From the NCBI GenBank assembly GCA_937872325.1, contig CALMSN010000247.1, positions 1 through 44,389 on the forward strand: a DNA stretch of 44,389 nt, written 5' to 3'. Source of the DNA: an uncultured Xanthobacter sp. Lineage in GTDB: Bacteria > Pseudomonadota > Alphaproteobacteria > Rhizobiales > Xanthobacteraceae. A program made the position numbers and the translations under genes. Under the pieces are notes generated by a model. The model worked only from the letters and a program-made list of their open reading frames with translations. It searched no databases and had not been told where the DNA came from. Position 1 is the first letter of the stretch. Each line of letters opens with the position of its first letter. Shown one piece after another: positions 24,666 to 34,042 of the stretch.

Positions 24666-25643
24666 GTGAACATAGACCGTCGAATTGCCGTTCTGGGCGG
24701 CGCCCTGTCGATCCTCGCGCCGTCCCGCGGCGCCTTCGCCGCCGATTGGGTTCCCACCCAGACCGTGAAGATCATCGTGCCCTTCGCGCCGGGCGGCTCG
24801 GCGGATATTGCCGGGCGCATTCTGGCCGAAAAGCTGTCGCCGCTCTGGCGGCAGCCGGTGGTCATCGACAACCGGCCCGGCGCCGGCACCAGCATCGGCT
24901 CGGCGGCCGCCAGCAAGGCGACCCCGGACGGCCATACACTGTACCTCGCCTACAACCTCTCGTTCGCTGCGACCGCCGGCATGTACCGGCGCCTGAGCTA
25001 CAAGCCGTTGCAGGACCTCGTGGCGATTTCTTCCGTCGCGGACGGCCCGTTCGTCGTGGCGGTGGGGCCGGGGTTTCCGGCCAGCACCTTCGCCGAATTC
25101 CTGGCGGCGCTGCGGTCGTCGCCGCAGGGCCTGCTCTTCGGTTCCTCGGGCGTGGGGGCGGGGCCCCATCTCGCCACGGAGATCCTGCTGCGCCGGGTCG
25201 ACGCGAAGGCGGTCCATGTGCCCTATCGCGGCACCGCGGAGGCGGTGGTGGCGCTGATGTCCGGGCAGGTCCAGTTCGCCCTTCTGGACGCCTCCGCGCT
25301 CGGCGCGTTGCGGGACCGCCAGGTGAAGTCGCTGGCGGTCACGACGGAGGCGCGCTGGGAGCCGCTGCCCCAGGTGCCGACGGTGGCCGAGGCGGGACTG
25401 GCCGGCTTCGAGATCACCAGCGGAAGCTGCGTCATGGTGCCTGCGCGCACCCCGCCCGACATCCAGGGCAGCCTCAACCGCGCCATCACGGCGGTGCTCG
25501 CCACGCCGGACACGGTGAAGCAGTTCGAGAAGCTCGGCTTCGTCGCGCGGGGCAGCTCCATCGAGCAGGCCAACATGCGCATCCGGTCGGATATGGAGCG
25601 CATCGGCAAGATCGTGTCGGAGCTCAATCTTCAGGTCGAGTGA
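24666..25643 (+). CDS. Bug-family (TTT) solute-binding protein
   Basis: This protein has 325 residues starting at GTG 24666, which follows GGAGG at seven bases. A signal peptide with paired arginines (NIDRRIAVLGGALSILAPS) ends at AFA-AD, so Tat export is possible. The mature part shows VKIIVPFAPGGSADIAGRIL, VVIDNRPGAGTSIGS and VPYRGTAEAVVALMSGQVQF, all diagnostic of Bug/TctC receptors. These bind small carboxylic acids outside the cell membrane. No TctA or TctB membrane genes are nearby, so it may work with a distant transporter or only sense. It probably binds the substrate or product of HyuAB. Confidence 0.93.
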   Translation: MNIDRRIAVLGGALSILAPSRGAFAADWVPTQTVKIIVPFAPGGSADIAGRILAEKLSPLWRQPVVIDNRPGAGTSIGSAAASKATPDGHTLYLAYNLSFAATAGMYRRLSYKPLQDLVAISSVADGPFVVAVGPGFPASTFAEFLAALRSSPQGLLFGSSGVGAGPHLATEILLRRVDAKAVHVPYRGTAEAVVALMSGQVQFALLDASALGALRDRQVKSLAVTTEARWEPLPQVPTVAEAGLAGFEITSGSCVMVPARTPPDIQGSLNRAITAVLATPDTVKQFEKLGFVARGSSIEQANMRIRSDMERIGKIVSELNLQVE

Positions 25644-25684
25644 GGCGGCCGTCACGATGTGGCTGTCGGCAGTCTGAAAAGCGG

Positions 25685-25711
25685 GGCGGGGAAAGAGGAA
25701 CTGTCCCCGCC
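25685..25711. terminator. Stem-loop between convergent operons
   Basis: GGCGGGGA (25685-25692) and TCCCCGCC (25704-25711) pair perfectly around an 11-base loop. It lies between the end of the hyu operon and the end of the minus-strand catabolic operon. The rest of 25,644-25,827 has no gene. Confidence 0.5.
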
Positions 25712-25827
25712 ATCGCCGCGGGCCGAGACCGCTCCGCCCCGTGTGGATCCCTTCAGTGCGTCATGGAAATGCTGAAACGATCTAACGCGTTGATCGTAGG
25801 ATGCTTCTTGTCCGATCGGGAAGCACT

Positions 25828-26820
25828 CTACGGGGTCATCACGATCTTGCCCAGCGCGGCGCCGCTGTCGAGCATCGCGTGGGCCTTGCGCACGTCGCCC
25901 AAGCGGAAGCGGGCGGAAATCGCGGGCCGGATGGCGCCGGACTCCAGCATGCCGATCACCTCGCGCATCATGCGGCGCCGGCTGTCGCGGTCGTCGTCAT
26001 AGATGTGGAACGAGAAGCAGCGCACGCCCGGGCATTTGCCGACATACTTGCGCATCTCGCCCATCAGGTTCACCTCCGGCAGGCCGGCGAAGGCGTTGTA
26101 GGACAACAGCGTGCCCCACTTGTCCAACACCTTGAGGTAGGAGGCGAATTCCGGCCCGCACACATGATCCAGGACGAGATCGACGCCCCGGCCGGCGGTG
26201 AGCTCCAGCACGCGGTCGACCACCGTCTCGGACCGATAGAAAATCACCTCGTCCGCCCCCATCGCCCGGGCGAAGTCGGCTTTTTCCGGCGAGCTGACGG
26301 TGCCGATGACGCGCATGCCTGCAAGATGGGCAAGCTGCACCAGGGCCGAGCCGACGCCGCCGGCGGCCCCGATCACGAGAACGCTGCCCGGAGGCTTTGG
26401 CCCCGTGGCCTCGTGCAGCAGCGCGAACGCAACCTGATAGTTGGCGAGGCACACCGCCTCCTCCAGCGCGACATGATCGGCCAGCGCATGCACCGCGGAG
26501 GCCGGCGCCGCCACATATTCGGCGTAGCAGCCGCCGCGCTGGGGCAGGTCGCGCGCGCTCAGCAGCACCTTTTGCCCCACCTTCAGGTCCGCAACATCCG
26601 CGCCGACCGCCTCGACGATGCCGGCCACGTCATTGCCGGGATTGGCCGGAAGCGGCGGCATCCACTTGTAGGCGCCCCGGCGGATCAGCGCGTCCGGCTG
26701 GCCGACCCCGAAGGCCGCGGCGCGGATGAGGACGTCGCCGGCGCCGGGAACGGGGACGGGCGCGTCCACATAGTCGAGGGCCTCGGGTCCTCCAGGCGTG
26801 TGCACCAGAACTGCTTTCAT
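25828..26820 (-). CDS. Zn-independent MDR oxidoreductase, set 1
   Basis: This protein has 330 residues and belongs to the quinone-oxidoreductase branch of the medium-chain dehydrogenase/reductases. MKAVLVHTPGGPEALDYV opens a GroES-like domain with GNDVAGIVEAVG. The NADP-binding motif is VIGAAGGVGSALVQLA, followed by VIGTVSSPEKADFARAMGAD. It lacks the cysteine cluster of zinc alcohol dehydrogenases. It should reduce a quinone or an activated double bond using NAD(P)H. It is the last gene of the minus-strand operon, 88 bp after flavin monooxygenase 1, and has a counterpart next to monooxygenase 2. Confidence 0.9.
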   Translation of the reverse strand: MKAVLVHTPGGPEALDYVDAPVPVPGAGDVLIRAAAFGVGQPDALIRRGAYKWMPPLPANPGNDVAGIVEAVGADVADLKVGQKVLLSARDLPQRGGCYAEYVAAPASAVHALADHVALEEAVCLANYQVAFALLHEATGPKPPGSVLVIGAAGGVGSALVQLAHLAGMRVIGTVSSPEKADFARAMGADEVIFYRSETVVDRVLELTAGRGVDLVLDHVCGPEFASYLKVLDKWGTLLSYNAFAGLPEVNLMGEMRKYVGKCPGVRCFSFHIYDDDRDSRRRMMREVIGMLESGAIRPAISARFRLGDVRKAHAMLDSGAALGKIVMTP

Positions 26821-26908
26821 GCCACGGCGCTCCTGTTGCGCGGAAAGGCGAGGAGCCTCTCGTCTGATTTTGGCTGCCGGTGATTGCGGCCGGGCTGGGT
26901 GGTCCGGC

Positions 26909-28510
26909 TCACGAAATCCGTTCCGCCGCCGGCTCGATGTGAATCGATCTCGCGATCCGCGATGCCATGCCCTCCAGGTCCGGCGCCGTGGCCGCCGTCG
27001 CAAGGACGTAATGGTCGGGCCGGACAAAGGCGGCGATCACTCCATGCTCGCGCATCCAGCCGGCCAGAAGCCCATCGGCCTCGCGGATGGCGATGACGCC
27101 AGTCGCCTCGGGGGGAGGCGTCTCATCGCCCCCGAGGGAGATGACCTGCGCGCCGAGGGAGGCGATCGCCTGCTCGAGCGCGGCGGGGATGTCGAGGGAT
27201 CCGGGGTCTGAGGCCAGCACCAGCCGGAACCCCGAGCCGGCGACCTCGTCCAGCAGGCACACCCCGGTCTCCGTGACGATGCGCGGCTGGGAAAAGCGGG
27301 TGCCGGCAAGCGCGGTCTTCCCAGGGGGCAAGGCGCCGGCGGTGAGCGGCGGAATGAGGTTCTGGCGAAACTGCACCCGGGGCGGATCGCCGAACTCCGC
27401 CCGCATCCGGGCGTCGCGCGCCTTCGCGAGGTCGCGGTCGCGCTCGCAGATGATGCGGCCGAGCGCCTTCGCCGTCTCGGTGGTGGTGCGCACATGGGGC
27501 CGCCGCTCGGCCTGGTAGCTGTCCAGCAGCGCGGTGCCGGCCGTGCCTGAGAGCGCCAGGGCCAGCTTCCAGGCGAGGTTCGCCGCGTCGCGGATGCCCT
27601 GGCACATGCCCTGGGCCATGAAGGGCGGCGTCATGTGCGCGGCGTCGCCGGCCAGAAAGACCCGGCCCTTGCGCCACTCTTCCGCGATGAGGGCGTGGAA
27701 GACGTAGGTGGCGGAGCGCCACAGGGTGCCGTCCTGCGGCGTCAGCCAGCGGCCGAGGAGCTGCCAGATCACCTCTTCCCGGCTCATGTCCGTGGGATTT
27801 TCCCCGGGCAGCAGCATCAGCTCCCAGCGCCGATGGCGTCCCGGGCCGACCACGAAGGTGGTGGGACGGGCGGGATCGCAATACTGGATGATGGTGTCCG
27901 GCAGCTTGTGGAGCTTGTCCTCGTCCACCAATATGTCCACCACGAGCCACGGCTCGTCGAAGTCCAGGCTCTCGAAGCGGATGTCCAGCAGCTTGCGCAC
28001 GAGGCTGCCGCCGCCGTCGCAGCCCACCGCGTAGCGCGCGAGCATCGTGCCGGGCGCACCCGCGGCATCGACCACCGCGAGCTCCACATGGTCGCCGTGG
28101 TCGGTGATCCCCTTCAGCTCCGTGGCGAGGCGCACCTCCACCGAGGGGAGCGTCTCCAGCAGGCCCCGCAGCGCCCGCTCGAATGGCGGCTGGGTGAACA
28201 CGAAGCTGGGATCCCAGCCTTGCGGATAGGGCGGGGGAAGCGACTCGTAGCGCGCGATCGGCCGGCCGTCGACGCCGTGATACTCGGTCGGCCGGTAGGG
28301 AACCACGAACGGCGCGATGGTCTCAGCAAGGCCGAGATTCTGCATCACGCGCATGATTTCATGATCGAACCCCACGGCGCGCGGCAGGGGAAAGATGTCG
28401 TCCGCCTTGTCGATCACCAGGGTCGAAACCCCGGCGCGGCCGAGCAGCGCGGCAAGCGTCGCGCCCACTGGCCCGAGGCCCACGATTGCAACATCGACGA
28501 TGCTGGCCAT
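26909..28510 (-). CDS. FAD-dependent aromatic hydroxylase, set 1 (MhpA-like)
   Basis: This flavoprotein has 533 residues and belongs to the group A phenol-hydroxylase family. VAIVGLGPVGATLAALLGRA is the FAD Rossmann motif (G11-x-G13-x2-G16), GCDGGGSLVRK (163-173) the DG motif and VFLAGDAAHMTPPFMAQG the GD motif (D289). It resembles 3-(3-hydroxyphenyl)propionate hydroxylase, which adds oxygen to a phenol before ring cleavage. ATG 28510 is preferred over 28516 because GGAG lies eight bases before it. It follows livF by 54 bp in one operon. The natural substrate is unknown. Confidence 0.92.
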   Translation of the reverse strand: MASIVDVAIVGLGPVGATLAALLGRAGVSTLVIDKADDIFPLPRAVGFDHEIMRVMQNLGLAETIAPFVVPYRPTEYHGVDGRPIARYESLPPPYPQGWDPSFVFTQPPFERALRGLLETLPSVEVRLATELKGITDHGDHVELAVVDAAGAPGTMLARYAVGCDGGGSLVRKLLDIRFESLDFDEPWLVVDILVDEDKLHKLPDTIIQYCDPARPTTFVVGPGRHRRWELMLLPGENPTDMSREEVIWQLLGRWLTPQDGTLWRSATYVFHALIAEEWRKGRVFLAGDAAHMTPPFMAQGMCQGIRDAANLAWKLALALSGTAGTALLDSYQAERRPHVRTTTETAKALGRIICERDRDLAKARDARMRAEFGDPPRVQFRQNLIPPLTAGALPPGKTALAGTRFSQPRIVTETGVCLLDEVAGSGFRLVLASDPGSLDIPAALEQAIASLGAQVISLGGDETPPPEATGVIAIREADGLLAGWMREHGVIAAFVRPDHYVLATAATAPDLEGMASRIARSIHIEPAAERIS

Positions 28511-28564
28511 GCACATGTCTCCAAAGCCGTTTCTGGTCGGCCGGGCGGCCTCGATCTTGCGGTG

Positions 28565-29320
28565 TCAGTCGGCGTAGTTGCCGTGGCCGATGCCGAGATA
28601 GGTCTCCATGACCTTCGGATCCTCCAGCAGCGCGGCGCCGGTGCCTTCCTTCACGATCTCGCCGGTCTCCAGCACGTAGCCGTAGTCGGCGATGCGCAGG
28701 GCCATCTGTGCGTTCTGCTCCACCAGCAGGATCGACACCCCCGACGCCCGCAGCGCATCGATCACCTCGAACACGTTGCGCACGATCTGCGGCGCGAGGC
28801 CGAGGCTGGGCTCGTCGAGCAGTAGCAGCTTGGGGCGGGACATGAGGGCGCGGCCGATGGCCAGCATCTGCCGCTCGCCGCCTGAAAGGGTGGCGGCCTC
28901 CTGGGTCCGGCGCTCGCGCAGCCGGGGAAAGCGGGTGAACACGTCCTCGAACGAGCGGGCGATGCCGTCGCCATGCTCGGCGCGGTGCAGGTAGGCGCCC
29001 AGCAGCAGGTTGTCGTAGACCGACATGGTGCCGAACAGGTCGCGCCGCTCCGGAACCAGCGCCATGCCGCGCGCCGCGAGCTCCTCGGTGGCGAGGCCGT
29101 GGGTGTCGTGCCCGGCGAAGGCGATGCGCCCTCCGCGCCCCGGGATCACCGCGGCGATGGCGTTGAGCAGGGTGGATTTTCCCGCCCCGTTCGGGCCGAC
29201 CACGGTGACGATCTGCCCCGGCTCCACCTTCAGCGAGACGCCGAACAGCGCCTCCACCTGGCCGTAGCCGACCCGCAGGTCCGTGATGTCCAGAAGCGGG
29301 TTCATGCCGGCGGCGCTCAT
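28565..29320 (-). CDS. livF: Branched-chain-type ABC importer ATPase LivF
   Basis: This protein has 251 residues. Walker A is GPNGAGKST, the signature LSGGERQML, Walker B LLLDEPSLGLAP, and the switch ILLVEQNAQMAL, with the LVPERRDLF motif typical of LivF. It energises import with the LivM-LivG fusion and LivH. Its ATG overlaps the stop of the preceding fusion gene by four bases, so the two are translated together. The setting in a catabolic operon suggests that the transporter brings in an aromatic acid rather than leucine. Confidence 0.95.
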   Translation of the reverse strand: MSAAGMNPLLDITDLRVGYGQVEALFGVSLKVEPGQIVTVVGPNGAGKSTLLNAIAAVIPGRGGRIAFAGHDTHGLATEELAARGMALVPERRDLFGTMSVYDNLLLGAYLHRAEHGDGIARSFEDVFTRFPRLRERRTQEAATLSGGERQMLAIGRALMSRPKLLLLDEPSLGLAPQIVRNVFEVIDALRASGVSILLVEQNAQMALRIADYGYVLETGEIVKEGTGAALLEDPKVMETYLGIGHGNYAD

Positions 29321-31086
29321 GCGGCGTCTCCCAGATAGGCTTCGACCACCCGGGCGTCGCTCTGGACCTTGGCCGGCTCGCCCTCGCAGATCAGCTGGCC
29401 GAAGCTCATGACGATGAGGCGGTCCACGAGGCTCATGACGAAGTCCATGTCGTGCTCGACGATGAGGATGGTGATGCCTTCGGCGCGGATCTGCTTCAGC
29501 AGCCGGTAGAGCAGCCGCTTCTCGGGCAGGCGCAGGCCGGCGGCCGGCTCGTCGAGGATGAGCAGGGCCGGATCCGAGGCGAGGGCGCGGGCGATCTCCA
29601 GGATGCGCTGCTTGCCGAGCGGCAGGCTGCCGGCGGGCAGGTGCATCACGTCGTCGAGGCCGACGCGGACGATCTGCCGCTCCGCCTCGGCCCGGATGGC
29701 AGCCTCCGAGCGCCGCTCCAGGCGCAGGCAGGCGGCGACGACCCCGGATCGGGCCCGGCGGTGGGCGCCCAGCATCACGTTCTCCAGAACGCTGCGCTCG
29801 GGCATCATCTTGACGTGCTGGAAGGTGCGCGAGATGCCGACGGCGCCGATCTGCCGCGGGGTGAGGCCGCTGATCACCCTGTCCTCGAACCGCACCTCGC
29901 CGCTGGTGAGCGAAAGGGTGCCGGAGATGAGGTTGAACAGGGTGCTCTTGCCCGCCCCGTTGGGGCCGATGAGGCCGACGATCTCCCCCGCCTTCACCTC
30001 GAAGCTCATCTCGGAGACGGCGGTGAGGCCTGAGAAGCGCTTCACCGCCTTGTCCACCACCAGCAGGTCCTTGCCCCGCGGCGGGCGCTCGCGGGAGGGC
30101 AGGGTGCCCTGCGCGGCGGGGGCGGAGTTGCCGGCCATCCCGGCGAAGCGGCGGCCGAGGAAGGCGAAGTGGGCGGCGATGCCCTGATCGGCCCGGTGCA
30201 GCAGCACGACGATGAGAAGGCCGAAAGCGATGGTCTCGAAATTGCCGCTGGTGCCCACGAGGGTGGGCAGGAAATCCTGCAGCCATTCGCGCGCCAGGGT
30301 GATGACAGCGGCGCCGATGAGCGCCCCCCAGACATAGCCGGCCCCGCCCACCACCACCATGAACAGATATTCGATGCCGATGTTGAGGCCGAACGGCGAG
30401 GGGTTCACGAACCGCAGCAGGTAGGCGTAGAGCCAGCCCGAAATGCCGGCGAGCAATGCCGCAAGCACGAAGGCGATGCGCTTTTCCTTCACCGTGTCGA
30501 CGCCGAAGGTCTCGGCCATCAGCGCGGCATCCTTCACCGCCCGCAGCGCGCGGCCGTGGCGCGAGTCGAGCAGGTTGGCGACGCAGAACAGGGCGAAGGC
30601 GACGCACACCCAGATCAGGGCGCCGAGCTCACGCCCGCCGGTGACCTCGTGCCCGAACACCGAGAGCGCGGGAATGTGGTCGATGCCGGTATGGCCGCCC
30701 AGGATCTCCAGGTTGCCGAACAGGTAGAACAGGCTGATGCCCCAGGCGATGGTGCTCAGCGGCAGATAGTGGCCCGACAGGCGCAGCGTGATGGCGGCGA
30801 TGACCCAGGCGGCGAACGCCGTGGCGGCGAGCGAGGCCAGGAGCGTCGTCACCGGCCCCGCGCCGTAGCCGGTGGCCAGCACCGCCGTGGCATAGGCCGC
30901 GATGCCGACGAACGCGGCCTGGCCGAACGAGGTCTGGCCGGTGATGCCGGTGAGCACCACGAGCCCGAGCGCCACCAGGCTGTAGAGGCCGACATAGTTC
31001 AGCATCGAGACGGTCTGGCCGCCGGCGATGGCCTGGACCAGGATGATCGCGGCCAGCAGCGCGAGATAGGGAAGATGGCGGACCAT
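29317..31086 (-). CDS. LivM-LivG fused permease and ATPase
   Basis: This protein has 589 residues and two fused parts. Residues 1 to about 310 form a LivM-type permease with many hydrophobic helices, including GLVVLTGITGQTSFGQAAFVG and EYLFMVVVGGAGYVWGALIG. A linker of about 30 residues follows. Residues from about 340 on are a LivG ATPase: GPNGAGKSTLFNLISG, a variant signature LPLGKQRILEIARAL in place of S-x-G-x-Q, and LLILDEPAAGL. Such fusions are known in Alphaproteobacteria. ATG 31086 has GAGGG upstream at good spacing; a GTG at 31092 overlapping the livH stop is possible. Confidence 0.93.
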   Translation of the reverse strand: MVRHLPYLALLAAIILVQAIAGGQTVSMLNYVGLYSLVALGLVVLTGITGQTSFGQAAFVGIAAYATAVLATGYGAGPVTTLLASLAATAFAAWVIAAITLRLSGHYLPLSTIAWGISLFYLFGNLEILGGHTGIDHIPALSVFGHEVTGGRELGALIWVCVAFALFCVANLLDSRHGRALRAVKDAALMAETFGVDTVKEKRIAFVLAALLAGISGWLYAYLLRFVNPSPFGLNIGIEYLFMVVVGGAGYVWGALIGAAVITLAREWLQDFLPTLVGTSGNFETIAFGLLIVVLLHRADQGIAAHFAFLGRRFAGMAGNSAPAAQGTLPSRERPPRGKDLLVVDKAVKRFSGLTAVSEMSFEVKAGEIVGLIGPNGAGKSTLFNLISGTLSLTSGEVRFEDRVISGLTPRQIGAVGISRTFQHVKMMPERSVLENVMLGAHRRARSGVVAACLRLERRSEAAIRAEAERQIVRVGLDDVMHLPAGSLPLGKQRILEIARALASDPALLILDEPAAGLRLPEKRLLYRLLKQIRAEGITILIVEHDMDFVMSLVDRLIVMSFGQLICEGEPAKVQSDARVVEAYLGDAA

Positions 31087-31088
31087 GG

Positions 31089-32122
31089 TCACTCACCCTC
31101 GGTGTGGGGCGCGCGGAAGGAGCGCCAGAGCAGAACGGGGATGATGAGGGCGAACACGATCACCTCCTTGAAGGCGCTCAGCCAGAAGGAGGAGAAGGAT
31201 TCCAGCAGGCCCACCAGCAGGGCCCCGGCCACCGCCAGCGGATAGCTTGCAAGCCCGCCGATGATGGCGGCGACGAAGCCCTTCAGGCCCACCAGGAAGC
31301 CGGAGTCGTAGTAGACGGTGGTCAGCGAGGCGATGAGCACGCCGCTCACCGCGCCGATGGCGGCAGCGAACAGGAAGCTCAGGCGCCCGGCCTGCGAGGG
31401 CCGGATGCCCACGAGCTTCGCCCCGGCCCGGCTGATGGCGGTGGCCCGCAGCGCCTTGCCCTGGATGGAGCGGCTGAAGAACAGGAACAGCAGCACCATG
31501 ATGCCGGCGGTGGCCAGGATCACCAGCACGCTCTGCGAGGACACCAGCATGGGCCCCAGGCTGAAGGAGAAATCCGACAGCGGCTCGGTCCGCGCTCCCT
31601 CGGCTCCGAACAGCAGCAGCCCGACGCCCACCAGGGCATAGTGCAGCGCCACCGCGGCGATGAGCAGCGGGAGGTTCGAGCTGCGGGCGAGGCCCTCGAC
31701 ATGGTGGTGTAGAGGATGGGGCCCATCGGCACGATGATGGCGAGGGTGAGCGGGATGGCGATCCACTGCGGCGGCCGCGTCGGCGCCAGCCATTCCACGA
31801 GGACGAACACGATCACCGCATAGGCGACGAGCCCGGCCTGGTCCGGCGCCAGCCGCAGCCGGCCGATGCGCGCGTGCTCCCGCAGCGTCGACATCACCGC
31901 GCTGGCGATGGCCCCGACCAGCAGCACCCAGATGGTGGCCGGCACCTGGCCGAGCCCGAGGGCGGCGAGCGTGAGCGCGCTGTAGGAGATGAATTCCCCC
32001 TGCGGCACGAAGAGGATGCGCGTCACCAGGAACACCAGCACCAGCGCGAGCGCGATGAGGGCATATATGGCGGCGTTGACGATGCCGTCCTGGGCGAGGA
32101 ACAGCGCGATATCGGGTGTCAT
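31089..32122 (-). pseudogene. livH: LivH-type permease with a frameshift
   Basis: The gene starts at ATG 32122 ([20 protein letters not shown]) and runs in frame to GPILYTTM. The family sequence continues ([21 protein letters not shown]) in the next frame until the stop at 31089. The break lies at about 31,697-31,702. Adding one base there restores a 344-residue LivH with all helices. The total of 1034 bases is one short of a whole number of codons. This is either a real one-base deletion that would disable the importer or a sequencing error. There is no A- or T-rich slippery run to suggest programmed frameshifting. Confidence 0.88.
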
Positions 32123-32241
32123 GATCGACCTTTGGCGAACCATTGGCGCGGCCGCGGATCACGCGGCGACGGCGAGCCCGGTACATTGCCCGGCCGTCGG
32201 AGGGGCCGGGCAATACGAAAGCAATGGCGAAGCATCGTGCG

Positions 32242-33390
32242 CTATTGCGCGAGCGCCCACGCACCGTCCTTGACGGTCATGATGACGGCCGCATCCGGGG
32301 GGAAGAAGCCGTGGTTCGCGGGATCGAGATTGACCACGCCGCCGGTGACCGCGAGGTCCTTGGTCGCCTCCAGCGCATCGCGAAGCGCGGCGCGGAATTC
32401 CGGCGTCCCGGGCTTGGCGGTCTTCAGGGCCACCTTGGCCGCGCTCTCCAGCATCAGCCAGGCGTCGTAGGCATTGCCGGCGAACAGCGACACCGAGCCG
32501 GGGCCATGCGCGCCCTCGAACGTAGCGACGAAGGCCCGGCTGACCGCCTTGCTGGGATGGCCGTCCGGCAGGCTGGCGGAGACCACGAGCGGGCCGCCCG
32601 CCACCAGAACCCCTTCCACCGCCTTGCCGCCGACGCGCAGGAAGTCGTTGTTGATGACGCCGGAGGCCTGATAGATCTGGCCCTTGAAGCCGCGCTCGCG
32701 CAGGGCCAGCGTCGGCAGCGCCGCCGGGGTGCCGGTGGCGCCGATGAACACGGCGTCCGGCCGCATCGCCAGCACCTTCAGCACCTGCGCGACCACCGAC
32801 GTGTCGGTGCGGGCGAACTTCTCCGCGCCCACCAGCTTGATGCCGTATTGGGAGGAGAGCTGCGCGAACTCCTTCAGCCAGCCCTCGCCGAACGCATCGT
32901 TGAAGCCGATGAATCCGAAGGACTTGATCCCGCGCTTGGCCATGTCGCGCAGGGTGCGCTCGGACAGCTCGCGCTCGCCCAGAGGCACCTTGAACACCCA
33001 CTTGCGCGCGCCCTCGTGCGGCTCGATCACCGACGGCGAGGGCGCGATGGCGAGCACCGGGGTCTGGGTGCGGCCGGCCACCTCGATGGTCGCCAGCGCC
33101 GTGGGCGTGGTGTTACCGCCGATGATGGCGTCCACATTGTCCGCCGTGAGCTTTTCCACGTTGCGGCGGGCGACCGTGGTGTCGGTCCCGTCATCCAGGA
33201 TGGTCCAGGAGACCGGCACCCCGGCGATCTGCTTGGGCAGGATCTGGAGGGTGTTCTTGATGGGAATGCCGATGGAGGCGGCAGGCCCGGTGGTGGACAG
33301 CGTTGCGCCGATACGGATCTCCTGGGCCATGGCCAGGGAGGTCGTCGCGAGCAACGTGGTAACGCCAAGTATAAGTGCCGAAATCCTCAT
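32242..33390 (-). CDS. Branched-chain-type ABC substrate-binding protein
   Basis: This protein has 382 residues. A signal peptide ends at AMA-QE (residue 22). The mature part is a type 1 periplasmic binding protein of the Peripla_BP_6/LivJ group: IRIGATLSTTGPAASIGIPI, NVEKLTADNVDAIIGG, KSFGFIGFNDAFGEGWLKEF and LFAGNAYDAWLMLE. Members in catabolic clusters often bind benzoate-like or other aromatic acids, so this may define the substrate of the importer. The ATG follows GGAGG. livH starts 119 bp downstream. Confidence 0.92.
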   Translation of the reverse strand: MRISALILGVTTLLATTSLAMAQEIRIGATLSTTGPAASIGIPIKNTLQILPKQIAGVPVSWTILDDGTDTTVARRNVEKLTADNVDAIIGGNTTPTALATIEVAGRTQTPVLAIAPSPSVIEPHEGARKWVFKVPLGERELSERTLRDMAKRGIKSFGFIGFNDAFGEGWLKEFAQLSSQYGIKLVGAEKFARTDTSVVAQVLKVLAMRPDAVFIGATGTPAALPTLALRERGFKGQIYQASGVINNDFLRVGGKAVEGVLVAGGPLVVSASLPDGHPSKAVSRAFVATFEGAHGPGSVSLFAGNAYDAWLMLESAAKVALKTAKPGTPEFRAALRDALEATKDLAVTGGVVNLDPANHGFFPPDAAVIMTVKDGAWALAQ

Positions 33391-33423
33391 GTTTTCCTCC
33401 CGCGCGCCATGTTTGTCTTGTTG

Positions 33424-34005
33424 TCAGCGCTGGCCGTCGTGAATAGAAATGTCTTCCGCCTTGAGTCCGCCGATGCGCGCATGCACCCGGCCGCCGGTCG
33501 CCATGACGAGGCCGAAGGCGATCTCGTCCCGGCGCGGACCATCCCACACCGTCATCTCGGCGGTGTTGAAATGGCTGCGGACATAAGCGGCGTGGATGTG
33601 CCCGAGGGGCACCATGAGCCGGGTGCCCGGGCCGCCGATGGTCTTTGCGGCGGGCACGATGGCCTTGGGATTGCCGAGCATCTCGCGCATGGCCCAGCCC
33701 CCGGCCTCATGCCAGACCGCGCCATGCTCCAGCTCGCCATCCTCGCCGACGATGACGCCCTTGCCATAGGCCTCGATCCTGTCGGCGCCGCCGAGCTCGG
33801 CCACGAGCCGCGCCGACAGCTCCGCGCCAAGCGCGCGCAGGTCCTGCTGGAAGCCGAGCAGGTCCTGCTCGTAACGCCCGGCATAGGGGTTGCCGATGAC
33901 CGCGAGCGCGGTGCCGACGAGAAGCGGCGTATCCCGGCGCGGCCCGCGCTCGTGCCAGATCTCCTCGCGGCAGAGCTTGATCTTGCGGATGTCGAACGGG
34001 CTCAT
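33424..34005 (-). CDS. DUF1185 (amino acid synthesis family) protein
   Basis: This protein has 193 residues. IRKIKLCREEIWHERG, VIGNPYAGRY, AYGKGVIVGEDGELEHGA and PSAKTIGGPGT-like (PAAKTIGGPGTRLMVPLGH) motifs define DUF1185, followed by AAYVRSHFNTAEMTVWDGPR. The label 'amino acid synthesis' is historical and the reaction is not established. These proteins repeatedly occur in aromatic or amide degradation clusters, so a hydrolase or isomerase role on a ring-derived product is possible. It lies 37 bp after the fumarylacetoacetase-like gene and 33 bp before the binding-protein gene. Confidence 0.9.
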   Translation of the reverse strand: MSPFDIRKIKLCREEIWHERGPRRDTPLLVGTALAVIGNPYAGRYEQDLLGFQQDLRALGAELSARLVAELGGADRIEAYGKGVIVGEDGELEHGAVWHEAGGWAMREMLGNPKAIVPAAKTIGGPGTRLMVPLGHIHAAYVRSHFNTAEMTVWDGPRRDEIAFGLVMATGGRVHARIGGLKAEDISIHDGQR

Positions 34006-34042
34006 CTCAAGGTCTCCCGCGTGGGGGCGAAGCGGGGCGGTG

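Noticed and set aside
28565-30607. 680-codon frame reading through livF and the LivG part
   Set aside because: Only the last 251 codons (livF from 29320) are real. The rest is out of frame with the LivM-LivG fusion.
31690-31705. Programmed ribosomal frameshift in livH
   Set aside because: There is no slippery heptamer or clear downstream structure, and LivH families are not known to use frameshifting. Deletion or sequencing error is simpler.
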